From the NCBI GenBank assembly GCA_012976225.1, contig JAAVVG010000003.1:496001-560000 (forward strand): DNA of 64,000 bases, read 5' to 3'. This document shows, in pieces, positions 44,694 through 56,153 of the stretch (the first letter of the stretch is position 1; every line of letters begins with the position of its first letter). The notes below the pieces were generated by a model. The model did no database searches, was not told where the DNA came from, and saw only the letters and a list, made by a program, of their open reading frames with translations. Source of the stretch: Golubevia sp. BC0850. Taxonomy: Eukaryota > Basidiomycota > Exobasidiomycetes > Golubeviales > Golubeviaceae. A program made the position numbers and the translations under genes.

Positions 44694-46211
44694 CTAAGGA
44701 GCTAAAGCCTTGATTTCTACGAAACACCAAACGAAAGTGACAAAAATTAACAGAGAGGGAGAGCCAGAGAAAGAAAGATCAGCACACATCCGAACTTTTT
44801 TCGATGGATCCTCTCCTTCCTTCCCTTTTACTCACTAGCAATTACTTCCTGAAAACTCTTACTAGCTGGACTTTCAGGATAAAGGTCTACGAAACTTTCT
44901 CCCGTATCAGCACATCTAGCGATTCTAGGATCCAGAGGAACGCTTCCTAAGAAATTTAAATCCAATTCTTCACAAAGAGCTTTAGCACCACCAGTACTAG
45001 GATAGAAAACTTCACTTGAACCATGACAACTTGGACAAACGAAACCAGCCATATTTTCCACCACACCTAGTATTGGAACCTTCATTTTTCTACAAAAGGA
45101 GATTTCTTTCCTAACGTCTTGCAAAGAAACCTCTTGAGGAGTTGTAAGAAGAATTGCACCACCTAAAGAAGAAGTTGAAAGTAGAGAGACTATTGAAAGA
45201 TGTTCATCTGAAGTACCTGGTGGAGTATCTATTAACATATAATCTAATGGTTGAGATTTGTTTCTACTTGATTCAGTTCCCGTAACTTTGTTGATTAGTT
45301 TCTCTGAATTGAATTTTATTGTCGGTTCTGATGATTCTTGTTCTTCTTCGTCATCGAAACCACCTGTCCAATCTACATCTTTGAGGAATTGTTTGATTAT
45401 ACCATTCTTTTTGGGACCTCTCCAGATTACAGCAGAATTGGGAGAGGGAAGTAGAAATCCGATTGACATGGCGCAGAGGTTGTCGGAAACGTAGACTGGA
45501 GACCAGCCTGTCGAGGTGGAGTGAACTGATGATGTTGATAGACCTAGAATTGTTGGGATAGACGGTCCACAGATGTCGATGTCCATCACTGCCGTCTGAG
45601 AAGGAGAGGAGAAGGGGTTGGATTAGATGAGATTGGGTGGCAAGTTGGAGAGGCACTTCAACTCCATCTACATTCCACGCCCTCCTCTCTCATGACCGAG
45701 ATTCATTGAAGAATATCGTAATGAAGTTCTACAGCATTCAAGGTTCTCTCCAGTCCATCATCTTCTCCCTCGATCTGAACTGATCTTATCTCCGTTGACT
45801 CATCTTGCTCAGCTTTCCTCTCTCTCTCTAAACACTCGCCTGACATTCCTGATCCCTAGCAAAAGCCCAAGCCAAAGTAGCAGTGAAAGTGGATTTTCCA
45901 ACTCCACCTTTACCACTCATGATCAAGAGCTTATTCCTAATCTTGTTCATTCTAGATTGAATCAAAGGTAAATCTGGATCTGGACCTTTTGGAGTTGTAG
46001 CACAGACCGATTGATTTGGACAACCTTGACATGCAGAAGATTTACCTGCTTGGTCTGATTCCGTACCTGGACAATGATCTGGTGCATTCTCTGGAACTGA
46101 ATCTGGTAAAGCTCTCGCTACTGAATCTGGTAGAATTGAGGATTGAATCGTTGGATTAGAATCGTATTGAAGTCGATGAGGAGCTGTAGGATTCGTTCGA
46201 GTTGAAATCAT
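44694..46211 (-). CDS. NBP35: Cytosolic Fe-S cluster assembly scaffold Nbp35
   Basis: P-loop NTPase scaffold of the cytosolic iron-sulphur assembly pathway; works with Cfd1 to build and pass on a [4Fe-4S] cluster. Exons on the minus strand: 46211-45840, 45595-44836 and 44716-44694, giving 384 residues. The N-terminal ferredoxin-like cluster motif has four Cys (HCPG, then [11 protein letters not shown]). Walker A is [30 protein letters not shown] and [12 protein letters not shown] follow, and FVCPSCHG gives the bridging-cluster CxxC. Intron 1 uses a GC donor (CAG|GCGAGT), the only way to keep [11 protein letters not shown] in frame. The third exon adds KIKALAP; without that splice the protein stops two codons after the donor (VIASE). 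Divergent from the CorA-type gene across 230 bases. Confidence 0.95.
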
Positions 46212-46441
46212 GTTTGAAGGTTGAAAGAATAGGTGCCAGAAGTTGATCTGAAAGTAGTGATGAAAGAATTGTACAGATGGCTTGTTGGTGGAAAGGATTT
46301 CTTTCGATTTCACTTTTCTGCTCTCTTTTCTCGACCATATCCCATCTCCATCTCTTCTCCTTTGGTTCTACTTCTTCTTCACTCAAGAGATCAAATCAGC
46401 ATCAGCTAATTCTACGTAAAGGTCAAGCAGCTGCAGCTAAT
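46212..46441. promoter_or_regulatory. Divergent promoter of NBP35 and the CorA-type transporter gene
   Basis: A 230-base region between two divergent genes. An upstream in-frame ATG for the transporter at 46277 lies inside it, so the transporter leader may be shorter than drawn. No clear TATA box is seen. Confidence 0.5.
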
Positions 46442-49400
46442 ATGGGATCCCCTAATCCCAACAGGTTGTCTCTTGACACTCAACTGACGGATGATGGAAT
46501 GCCAGGTAGAAGAGTTTCTCCACCTTCTTCACCTCAAGATCGTAATCCAAATCTCAACATTGCTTCATCCTTATCTTCAAATCAAGGTGGACATCCAATG
46601 ATGACGGGTGCAAGTTCAAGTACAGAAAGAGGTGATTCACAACTAGAAGCTGATTTAGACAGTGCAAGACAAATGAGAGAAGCAAGAGATTCTCATCAAC
46701 TTTCTGATTCTTATTCACATCAACATCAGCACCATACCCATCATTTATCTCATCCAGCTCATCATTCACCTAACTTGGAGAGAAGCAATCCAATCCAAAC
46801 TGCCACCCACGCAACTCCTAACAATTCAACCATCCCTTCAAGACCTTTCGATATCAACAATTCAGTAGATGCTTTAGGGGAAAGCTCTGCAGATTATAAC
46901 TATGGTAGCTCTCCAACTAGAAGGAATCATTCTACTCCCAGTAACAATGCTGCGGGCGTCTCTCCTACCAGCATGGGTAGGAATCAAGGCAGCGCTATGA
47001 ATCAAGCTGCTTTGGCTAGATTCTATCAGCAAAGACACGCAAGGCATGGTAGCAACACCTCTTTGGATAGCGCTCAGCATTTGTGAGTGTCTAAAGGAGT
47101 GCCGGGCAGTGAGATAGAGGTAGGACCGGAAGAGATAAGAGCAGAGGGGCAGAAGGACAAAGGCTCGTCTGGTCTTCTGCTTCCAATTCACCCTGGTTGA
47201 GTTGAACAAGAGATTAGAAAATCTATTCGAGAGTTTTCAGGACTGATCACCTAGTCGTTTTCCCTTGAAGAGAAACATCTGCTCTCACTTTTCCACCCCA
47301 TGTGCTGAACGTTTTCTACCTTCCCTTCTCCGCCACTTTTCCTTCAGCATCGACCATCGTCAACAGCCCCACTCTGTTGGAGGAATGGGACCTCATTCTC
47401 CTTCAGCTTTCAGATCTAACAATCCAATGTCCACTTCTCCACGTCAACATCAAGCCAGCGGAAGTGGAATTCCTCCTCCTCCTCTCATGAGATCTCCATC
47501 CAGTTTTCAAAGAGCCATGCCCACTTCCTCTGACCTACAAGGTTCTGCCGTCGCAGATGAAGATTCAAGCATGGACCCAAACTCATCAGGAAGAAGGGTT
47601 GGAGAAGCAGAAGAAGATGAAGACGAAGGAGAGGACAGAGTTCGAACTCCTCACACCATGTCTCGCAGACCCTCGATGCTAGAAGACGACGTCTGCTTCC
47701 CGATGAACACTGGAGCAGGCGGAGAAAGCGAAGAAGGAATGGACAACAGAATGATGGAAGACGAGTACATGCATCATCATCACTATCATCATGGACATGA
47801 ATTGGAACATCTACCTCAAGATCTTCCTCCAGGATTCCCCTTCACTTTTGATCTCGAGGCTCTAGAGGACTTTGCTTCTGAAGAAAGGGAAAGATTAGCT
47901 GGTCCTTCTGGCAACGCAACGATGACTGGATCTGGTCTCAGAAGTAGACATTCTTATGGACCAGCTTCGACCGGGATGAACGCTGGCTCGATCGGAAGGA
48001 AGAACTCCACTGGAAGATCTACTGCTATCACCGGAGGAGGAGTTGGAAATGATAACACGAGCGGAATCAATGACTACTCAGCTTATGGAGTCTCTCCAGA
48101 CAGTGATGATGCTCAGTTCTATTCCAGACGACCGAGGAAGTTCTCTCATTCAGCTGCCGCCAGAAGAGCAGCAGACACAGGAACAGGTGGTGGTTCTTCA
48201 AGGTATCAAAGGAAGTTAGCTCTTTTTGAAGGCGCTGGAACTGCTCCACCGCCTCCGGTCGGCAGCTCTGCTAGAGGAAACATCATGGGAAGTGGACCTC
48301 TGCTAGATTCTGAAAGGAAAGAGCAGCTAGCGAAGGGAAGCGCCGCCAACGCCAGTACTCCCCTGTTGGGCGACAAAGACAGTAATGGTGGAGGAGGTCT
48401 CCCTAGCTACGATGGAACGACTTCAGCTTCTAGGTCGATGCCTGGAGGTGGACCTGGAATGGGTCTCAGTGGAGATGATGATGATGCCGACGTGTCACCA
48501 AGCAAGACTGCCAGACCTCCTAGATCTTACTCTCAAGGAGCTTTCTCTGCAGGTGGTAGACCGAGGCCGCCTCATCAGAACGCGGGTCCAAACTACGGAT
48601 TCGGATTCACTCATCAAGTTCAACCCTACAGATTCACCTTCTACTCAAATGCTCTTCCGAGCACCATTCACGCCAGAAACCTAGCTGAACTGCCAGCTCC
48701 TGGTCAGAGTTTCGAAGAGCTTTTCAGTGGCAGAAGTCCAGCCACCAGATCAACCAACACTCCTGCTCCGAACGACCAAGCAACTCAAGCGGAGGAAGAG
48801 GCGAAGAGGAATTCGGCGGAGAACACAAGTCCTTCCGCTTCAAGACCAGTCAGTAGAGTCAACACGATCGCTTCTGGAAAGGGAGGTCAGTCTTCGATCC
48901 CAGGATCTGGAAATCTGGCCGCTGCTCTCAGGTCGACTAGTGGAAGCTCGACGATCCCAGGCAGAATGGAAGGTTCGACCGCTCCGCCGACAGGAGCCAA
49001 CACTCCAGTCATCGGTCAAGATTTCTCCAATTCTCCTTTCATGAGCCAGCTACCCAAAGCCAACGCAGCTTTGACTGGTGTCAACGTCAGAGCAGCTACT
49101 CACGCCAACGCTCAGCAGCACGGTCTGACACCGGTCTCCGCTGCTGCTTTCCAGCAACAGCAGCAAGCAGCCGCAGGTGGCGGAGGTGGTGGTCCGAACG
49201 ATATGAGGTCTCACCCGAACGGAAGGTCTCTACCAGGAGGTGGTATTCGAATGGATCAAGCTCCTGAAGCCAACACTTGGTGGTTAGACGTTCTCTCGCC
49301 TACCGATTCAGAAATGAAACTTCTCAGTAGAGTCTTCGGAATCCATCCTTTGACGACTGAAGATATTCTCATGGAAGAAACTAGAGAAAAGATTGAACTT

Positions 49401-50277
49401 TTTAGGAACTACTACTTGGTTTGTTTCCGATCCTTTGATCAAGATCCTTATTCGCCCACCTACCTCGAACCTCTGAACATGTACATCATCGTCTTCCGAG
49501 AAGGTACTTTGAGTTTCCATTTCAGAAACACGCCGCATCCTCAAAATGTCAGGAGAAGAATTAAACAGTTGAAGGATTACATCAACGTCACTTCGGATTG
49601 GATCTCTTATGCCTTGATCGATGACATTACTGATGCTTTCGGACCTTTGATTCAAGGTATCGAATACGAAGTAGACTCAATCGATGAATTGGTATTGATC
49701 CTCAAAGATGCAGAACAATCAGACATGTTAAGAAGAATTGGAACTTGTAGAAAGAAAGTCATGGGACTCTTAAGGTTAATGGGAAATAAAGCCGACGTAG
49801 TTAAAGGATTAAGTAAGAGATGTAACGAGAATTGGTCAGTCGCACCCAAATCTGACATTGGATTATATCTATCTGATATTCAAGATCATTTAATCACTAT
49901 GACTCAAAATTTGAATCACTACGAAAAGATTCTTTCAAGATCTCATTCAAATTACTTGGCTCAAATCTCGATTGAAATGACTGATGCTAATAATCAAATC
50001 AATGACGTTCTATCTAAATTGACTGCTTTGGGTACAATTATCGTTCCAATGAATGTTATCACTGGTCTTTGGGGTATGAACGTCAATGTTCCAGGTCAAG
50101 GAGTTGAAAACCTTCGATGGTTTGGAAGTATCGTTGCTGGTGAGTACAATCTGAATCACTGGTCAATCTCGAGCTTTCTGTCACTCATTCTCTGCTTCTA
50201 CTTCCCTTTCTCCTCTAGTTATGGTCGCCTTTGCGATCATAGGATACATCATGACCATCAGATATCTGCAGCGTTAA
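46442..50277 (+). CDS. CorA-type magnesium transporter (Mnr2/Alr-like)
   Basis: Divalent-cation channel of the CorA superfamily, at the vacuolar or plasma membrane. Exons 46442-47082, 47348-50139 and 50219-50277; 1163 residues, phases consistent. The first 700 residues are disordered and rich in Ser, Gly, Asn and His, including a HHHHYHHGHE block. The CorA domain starts near WWLDVLSPTDSEMKLLSRVF and runs through LTTEDILMEETREKIELF, YLVCFRSFDQDPYSP and a long coiled-coil. Two membrane helices close the protein: IIVPMNVITGLWGMNVNVPG holds the GMN selectivity signature, and the second helix is formed across intron 2 (VMVAFAIIGYIMTI), ending RYLQR. The long N-terminus and architecture match yeast Alr1/Alr2/Mnr2; the split between those cannot be made by eye. 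Met at 46277 is an alternative start adding 55 residues with a hydrophobic stretch. Confidence 0.94.
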
Positions 50278-51062
50278 AACTGTTTCAGCTTCTCCCTCGC
50301 ACTTCCCTTTCGCCTCCATCTCTTTATCGCCCCTTTCTCTATTTTCTGGACCTTCAATCGCTTCTAGAACTGGGCTCTTCCGATTCGATACCTGCTCTCG
50401 CTTTGTGTCTTCTCTCACTCCCCTTCCAAGTTCCGTTTTGGCCTCTCAACATTTCCAAACTCCCCAACTTAGACCTTTCGACTCTTGCTTCTTTCTCTTT
50501 TTCTTTCGTCCCAATTTGCAAAAGTTCAATACACGTACAAGCGCAAGCTCATCTCAATCAATTTTCTTCTCTCTTTTTCTGATGTCTCTTTGCACCTCTT
50601 GCATCTTGAGTTTTCTGTCTCAAAACGAGCAACATCTTCAGAAGTGGATGTCCATTGGATTGTCGTGTTGAATTATTAGCGGATAACATCATCGTACAGA
50701 ACTATTTTTGGGGGAGGGCAACGTTGTGATGAGCGATGAGGAACGGTAAGAGATAGCGAGAACTAGAGTTCCCATTTGGCAGTTGTTTACAGAAATAAAA
50801 GGAACTGAAGAAATTGATGAAACGTACATGCAAATTTGATGTGAGGAAGGTGAAAAGGGAGCTTGAAAAATGAGGGCTAGTTGTTTGATCGTGGTTTATT
50901 GTGATACTGAATGAATAAGAGGGGAACAAAGGGAAGTGATCGACTTGAAGAAAGAAAGAAATTGGTCGACATCAAGGAAGAGAGAAAGAGGAGAAGGGTG
51001 GAAGACAAAGAGACATCTCGAACTTGTGTCTTGTGATCTTAACTTGAGAGACAGTTGCTTGA
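50278..51062. other. Convergent 3' region of the CorA-type gene and the double zinc-cluster factor
   Basis: 785 bases between two stop codons. Open frames here are Phe/Ser/Leu-rich and arise from C/T tracts; no gene is supported. Confidence 0.5.
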
Positions 51063-54000
51063 TCATCGGGAAGCTGCCAGAACGCTTTCGACGCTGCTGA
51101 TTTGTTGATCTACGTCAGCCCAAGCATAACCGATCTGTTCAAGTCCTTGAATAACCCAACCAACTTCCAATCTCTTAGCTTCTTCATCAAAAGGACCTAG
51201 TTCAGCCATAGCAGCATTCAAAGGAACGTGAGTTTGACCGAGTCCTTCTGAAGAGTGATGTTGATCAGATTCAGGGAGGTTTGTAGAGGGAGCTAAAGTT
51301 GGAGAATGACTTAACCTTCTTGGATCGATTCCCTGAGCAGAAGCGGAAGTTGAGGAAGAAAGATTCGAGCCTTGACCTTGAGAACCATCAGATTGAACAG
51401 AAGGAGATCTAGCTAAGAATTGAGCTACAGGGAAGAGTTGTCTTAGGATGATTCCTGAAGTGTGAAAGATTCTTCTTGGTAACAAGAAGGCGATTAATCT
51501 GGCCGATCTTCTACAAGAAACTAGAGCTCTATCTCTAGAAGTCTCGAAGAGTTCTCTGAGTGCTCTAGCTTGTTCGAATTCTTCTTGACTAGGTCCACTT
51601 TCTCTCTGAGCTTTTTGATGAGCTTTGGAGATTTCGGTTAGATAATCAGAATAGAGTCTCATCCTTTCACCAAGCACTCTGTAAATGGCTAGATGTAACA
51701 TAGAGCCACAAATCTTGATAGAAGCAATCCAACCTAGAGGCTGAAAAGGAGCTAACTTTCCTAAACGATCTAAATCCTCTTTGGCTTTGGTGGTACAGCG
51801 ATCGAAGAAGAGCATCAGAGCATCTATGCTCTGCCATACTGCATTACAAGCTTTGTTAATCTTTCTTAATTGATTTGGAGTTAGGATCGTAGGAAATCTT
51901 TGATGAGGTGCCAATGCTGTTGCATCTGTCGCTTCGTAGACTACGTCGATGTGCTTGGCGATGAAACGAGATAAAGCTCCAACTTGAATCATAGCCATGA
52001 TACTGAAAGTTAACCCCATTTCACCACTGAGATGCATTGAAGATGATGAAGAAGCAGAAGATCCGATCTTGGAAGCTTGAGCTACAGAATCCGTAGTCGA
52101 GGAGATAGAAGAACTTAGATCCTCTTCCTGTTTCGGAGCCTGTCCTCCATTCACTTCCACTGCTCTTTCATCGACCATCATTGGTCTGACTCTCTGCATT
52201 CCTGCTGCGATTGCGTCTCTTGTCCACATTGAAAGATAGACTCGAGTGTGTTGCATCTCGGAGAGGAACTTCTCAACAGCTTGTTGATCTCGTTCGTCGA
52301 CCTCGAAACGAGCTCTGAGTTGAAGAGTCGCTTGATGAGCAGAAGCGGCCAACGAAAGTTCTGTGAGAGAGGACAGGAGGAAATTCAATCGTCAGACTGA
52401 ACGGGAGTGGAAGAGAGGCATACATTCAACATTCCCAAATACTCACTCCTAGCTAAATCGGTATCAATCATTTCCACGATTGACAGCAGGATCAACAAAG
52501 TCTGAATAGCTTCGACACTAGGTTTCCTCATCAAGTCGTGTTTCTCAACCAAACCCAGAGCTCTGGTCAACAGATTGTGACAAAAAGCTTCCCTAGCTTT
52601 TCCCCACTTCAACATTTCTCTGCCATTCCCGCCACCATTTTTGAAGGGAGCTTGAGGTCCAGAGTTCGCCCAATCTTTCATTTCCAAAGCTTCTCCTCTC
52701 CAAGAATTGGGACCCACTCCTGGTAAAGTTTCGGGAGAAGTTGAGCCTTGAGTTCTAGAAACGTTTCCTCCTTCGAAATCTTCAGTTTCCCCTTGATCTA
52801 AACTTCCACTTGCTTCTAATTGCTCACTTGTCTTTCCAATTGGTATACTCTTATCCTTTCTTTTGCTTTGAATATAAACATCGGTACAATTGATACTTTT
52901 ATCTTCACATCTACTACAACCAGTACCATCCAATCTTTCAGTAATATCACATCTAATCCGTCTTAATCTACAGCTATCACAAGCGACTCCTTGTTTCCTT
53001 TTAGGTCTCCTTTTAACTCCGTCTTCATTAATCGTAATAGCACCTGGATTGCTGTTCACTTTAGCAGGTGAGAAAATGGAAGTCTTGGACTTTGCAGTTG
53101 AAGAACCTTCAGCAATCCTCTTGACTCCACCCATCGTTTCAAGACCAAGACTCTTACCCATAGTACCAAAAGCGATTGGAGCGTCAGTGTAGTGACCCGC
53201 CCAAGCATGCATAGCAGCCATCAAAGCTTCAGAACTTCCAGGAGTACTGATCTTACTCTCGTTAATGTCCTTCACTTTCTCAAATTGAACTCCAGGAGTT
53301 AGAACCATGAAGTCTTCGATTCCTAATTTCTCGTCTCCTCCATTACTCATGATTGACATTGTTCTGGGATCACCCTTTGCCGCATTGAATCTAGTAGCGA
53401 AACTGATGAAGTCAACGCAAGGCATTTGTTGATGTGCAGTTGCGAAGAAACAAGAAAGAAGTTTCAAGGAGAGTGAGCCTTTGATGACTTGAGATGAGAT
53501 TCTTAAGTCTGATCGAAACAGTTGATTCGAGGCTGAAGTTGAGGTTGAAGTTGAAGCAGAGGAGAAATCTAAGGTTCCATGCATCAATCGTGCTTGTTCG
53601 ATACGTTTTCCGGAACGAGAAGGTCGAGGTAGTCGAGGTGCTGGAGCCACTTGAGTCTGAACGCCTGTAGAAGGAAAGAAGGAGCGAGACGAAGATAAAC
53701 CAGCAATCGGAAGACAATCAGAGAATTATTCTTTGATCAAACAAGGGACGTATGCGTTCAAACGAGTAGGGAACTCACATTCAAGTCCTTTTGTCTGACA
53801 TCTCGAACAAATCTCTACCCCTCCTTTGGAATCTTTCTTGAGATCGCACTTGAGATGCGTGTTTCTGCAAGGAGTGCAGCTCTGAGGGAAGAAGAGCAGA
53901 ATTCGAGGACAACGAAGAGAGAGAGAGAGAGAAGCGAGGAGAGAGAGAGAGAGAAGAGAGAGGAGGGTAGAGCAAAGGAGAGAGAGGTCTGATCAGTAAG

Positions 54001-55240
54001 CCGAAGCAGCCATGACCAGATGATAGACTTCTAATGATAAGCCCAGACTCTCCCAAACGTGTTCTTTTCTAACCCAATAGATCTATGAACTGAATGGAAT
54101 TTCTGCTCCTGATCCTTTGCTCCTGATCCTTTCTCTGCGTCCTTGCCCAACTCTCCAAGCCAAGAGAGAACTCACCAATCCTAGTCGTTTAACCGCTCCA
54201 TCTTCCTCAGTTCTCTGCTTCTTATTTGAACTCGTTCCATTATTCTCATTTCCATTTTCCAACTCATCCTCACTTCCTTCTTGATCTTTATCTTCTTGAG
54301 GTGTAGAAGCAGAGCCCATGTTCACAAAACCTCCATCCCCATTGAACTGGTGATTGAAATTAGGACCTTGAAAGTTGAAGTTAGGTTGAAAAGCAGCTGG
54401 ATCCAGACCTAAAGAATCACCTCCCATATGAAATCCTCCATCTATCTGAGTGTTGAGATGATGGTTATTGAACATGTCCATTCCACTGCCATTCCCATTT
54501 CCAATGTCAAAGTTCAATGGCATCCCCATGGACATACCATCAGCACTTCCCATCATGTTCAACTGTCCCAAATGTTTGTTACTCCAATCATTTAGATTGC
54601 TAATGTCCGAAGACAGTTCCGAGTTCGTCAAAGTGTTGGGACTTAAGTCCATTGAGAAGTTGTGATGGAAGTGATTTGTATTCGAGAAATCATGGTTTTC
54701 ATTGTTGTTAGAAGAAGTTGAAGATGTTTGACCGGTTAATTGTGAAGCGGCGATGTTAAAAGTTGAAGTTGAAGGTGAATGATGAGCAGGTTCTGAACCT
54801 TGAGATTGTGGATAAGTTGAAATTGAATTTGAACCTTTTGAAGAAGATGAATTTGAATCAACTCGTTGAAGATGAGAATGTGGATTAGAAGGTGAATTCT
54901 TAGAAGAGAAGGAGCTATTGAACTCGAGAGAATTCGTCATAATTGATGGATGGTTCAACTGACGACTTGCACCAAATTGATAATAGTTCTGAGAATTGGC
55001 TTGAGTGGTAGTAGCAGGAGAGTGAGAGTGAGAGTGAGAGAGAGAGAAAGGTGGCAGAGGCGGTAGAGTAGAATGAGATTGAGAGGATGAACCACTTTCA
55101 CCGAACCTTGGAGGTAATCTGATTGGATTTTCAGCTACTTCTTCACTTTCTGTATCTTGCTGGTCGTCGTAACTTGAAGAAGGATTCGTTTGAAAGTGTT
55201 GTTGTTGCTTCCCGCTTCCATTTCCGTCCAAGTTGGACAT
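51063..55240 (-). CDS. Transcription factor with two Zn2Cys6 clusters
   Basis: Exons on the minus strand: 55240-54176, 53881-53779, 53664-52447 and 52360-51063, giving 1227 residues with all phases matching. Residues 1-355 are Ser/Asn/Gln/His-rich. Cluster 1 (about residues 357-390) is encoded mainly by the 103-base second exon: CTPCRNTHLKCD, then CSRC and GLEC; spacing is C-x2-C-x6-C-x12-C-x2-C-x6-C, and the sixth Cys codon is split by an intron whose chosen acceptor restores TGC. Cluster 2 (about residues 615-650) reads CDSCRLRRIRCD, GCSRC and INC, preceded by the basic KRRPKRKQG. From about residue 740 a helical region resembling the fungal transcription-factor middle homology domain runs to the end. 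Nuclear regulator; targets unknown. Two full clusters in one chain are unusual. Confidence 0.9.
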
Positions 55241-56153
55241 TCTCGACTTCTATCTTACCGTCTCGCCGTCTCTTGTGGCAGTGTTGACTGTGAACTGTTG
55301 TTCTTTTTGACGTGAAAGCTTTCGGATTAATAGCTTCCGGTGCTGGGCCCCAACATGTCCTTTTTGGGAAGTCTGAAAGATTGATGTTTTCGAGTTAAGA
55401 TTTAGCGACGACCGGATCAGACTGCCTTGAAGAAAACGCTCTATTCAGCGCTTTATCTTGGCTCTATTCTCGAATTCTCGCACTCCGATTGTTTGTTGCG
55501 GTAATACTTCTGTACAGCACATATTTCTCCATAGAATCAATTCTCCCAGATCTTCCATCTTGATTCTTGAGGTCAAGAAGAGACTCAGACTTGGTTTCGC
55601 ACCCCCGAAAGCACCTCGGGAATGAACCTGTGGCGCAGTCGACAGAGACGGAGACGGATCTCGCGGAAGCACAGACTCGAATCTCGAGAGAAGTCAAAAC
55701 TCAAAAGAGAGGCGATGAGGTGACGAGGAAATGCACGCTGACTTGAGATTCCAGAAACGAGACAGTAGAGTACAAAAGATGGCTGGATGGCCCATTGGCC
55801 TTGAGGGGCAAGAAATTGGTACAAGGGATGCAAAATATGAGACGAAGGGCGAAGTAACTGTAAAGGTCCGTAGCAATTTGACCAGGTTAGATGTGGAAGC
55901 TTGATAGAAGAATGTAGAGATGTAAGCGAGATTTAAAATAAAAAAAAGAGGGAGGGCAAATGCCTTGGAAGGAAATGGAAGTCGAACGCTGCTAGTGAGA
56001 TTCGAGGGGTGGATAGATTCGAGTTTTCTAGATGGGTGTGCCTTCAGAAAAGAGGAGGCCGAGAGAGAGAGAGAGACAGAGATCAATAAAGCAGAAAAAC
56101 AGAAAAGAAAGAAGGTATCTTTCAATGTCAGACCATTTCACGACCAAGAATCT
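55241..56153. other. Intergenic region upstream of the double zinc-cluster factor
   Basis: 913 bases between the factor's start and the stop of the histidine kinase. No gene is supported. An alternative last exon of the kinase could begin near 56040 (see that entry), but nothing else is recognisable. Confidence 0.4.

Noticed and set aside
50278-50582. Continuation of the CorA-type ORF to 50582
   Set aside because: An in-phase intron (50140-50218) leads to VMVAFAIIGYIMTI and a stop at 50277, restoring the second CorA membrane helix; the continuing frame is Ser/Phe/Leu-rich read-through of intron and 3' sequence.
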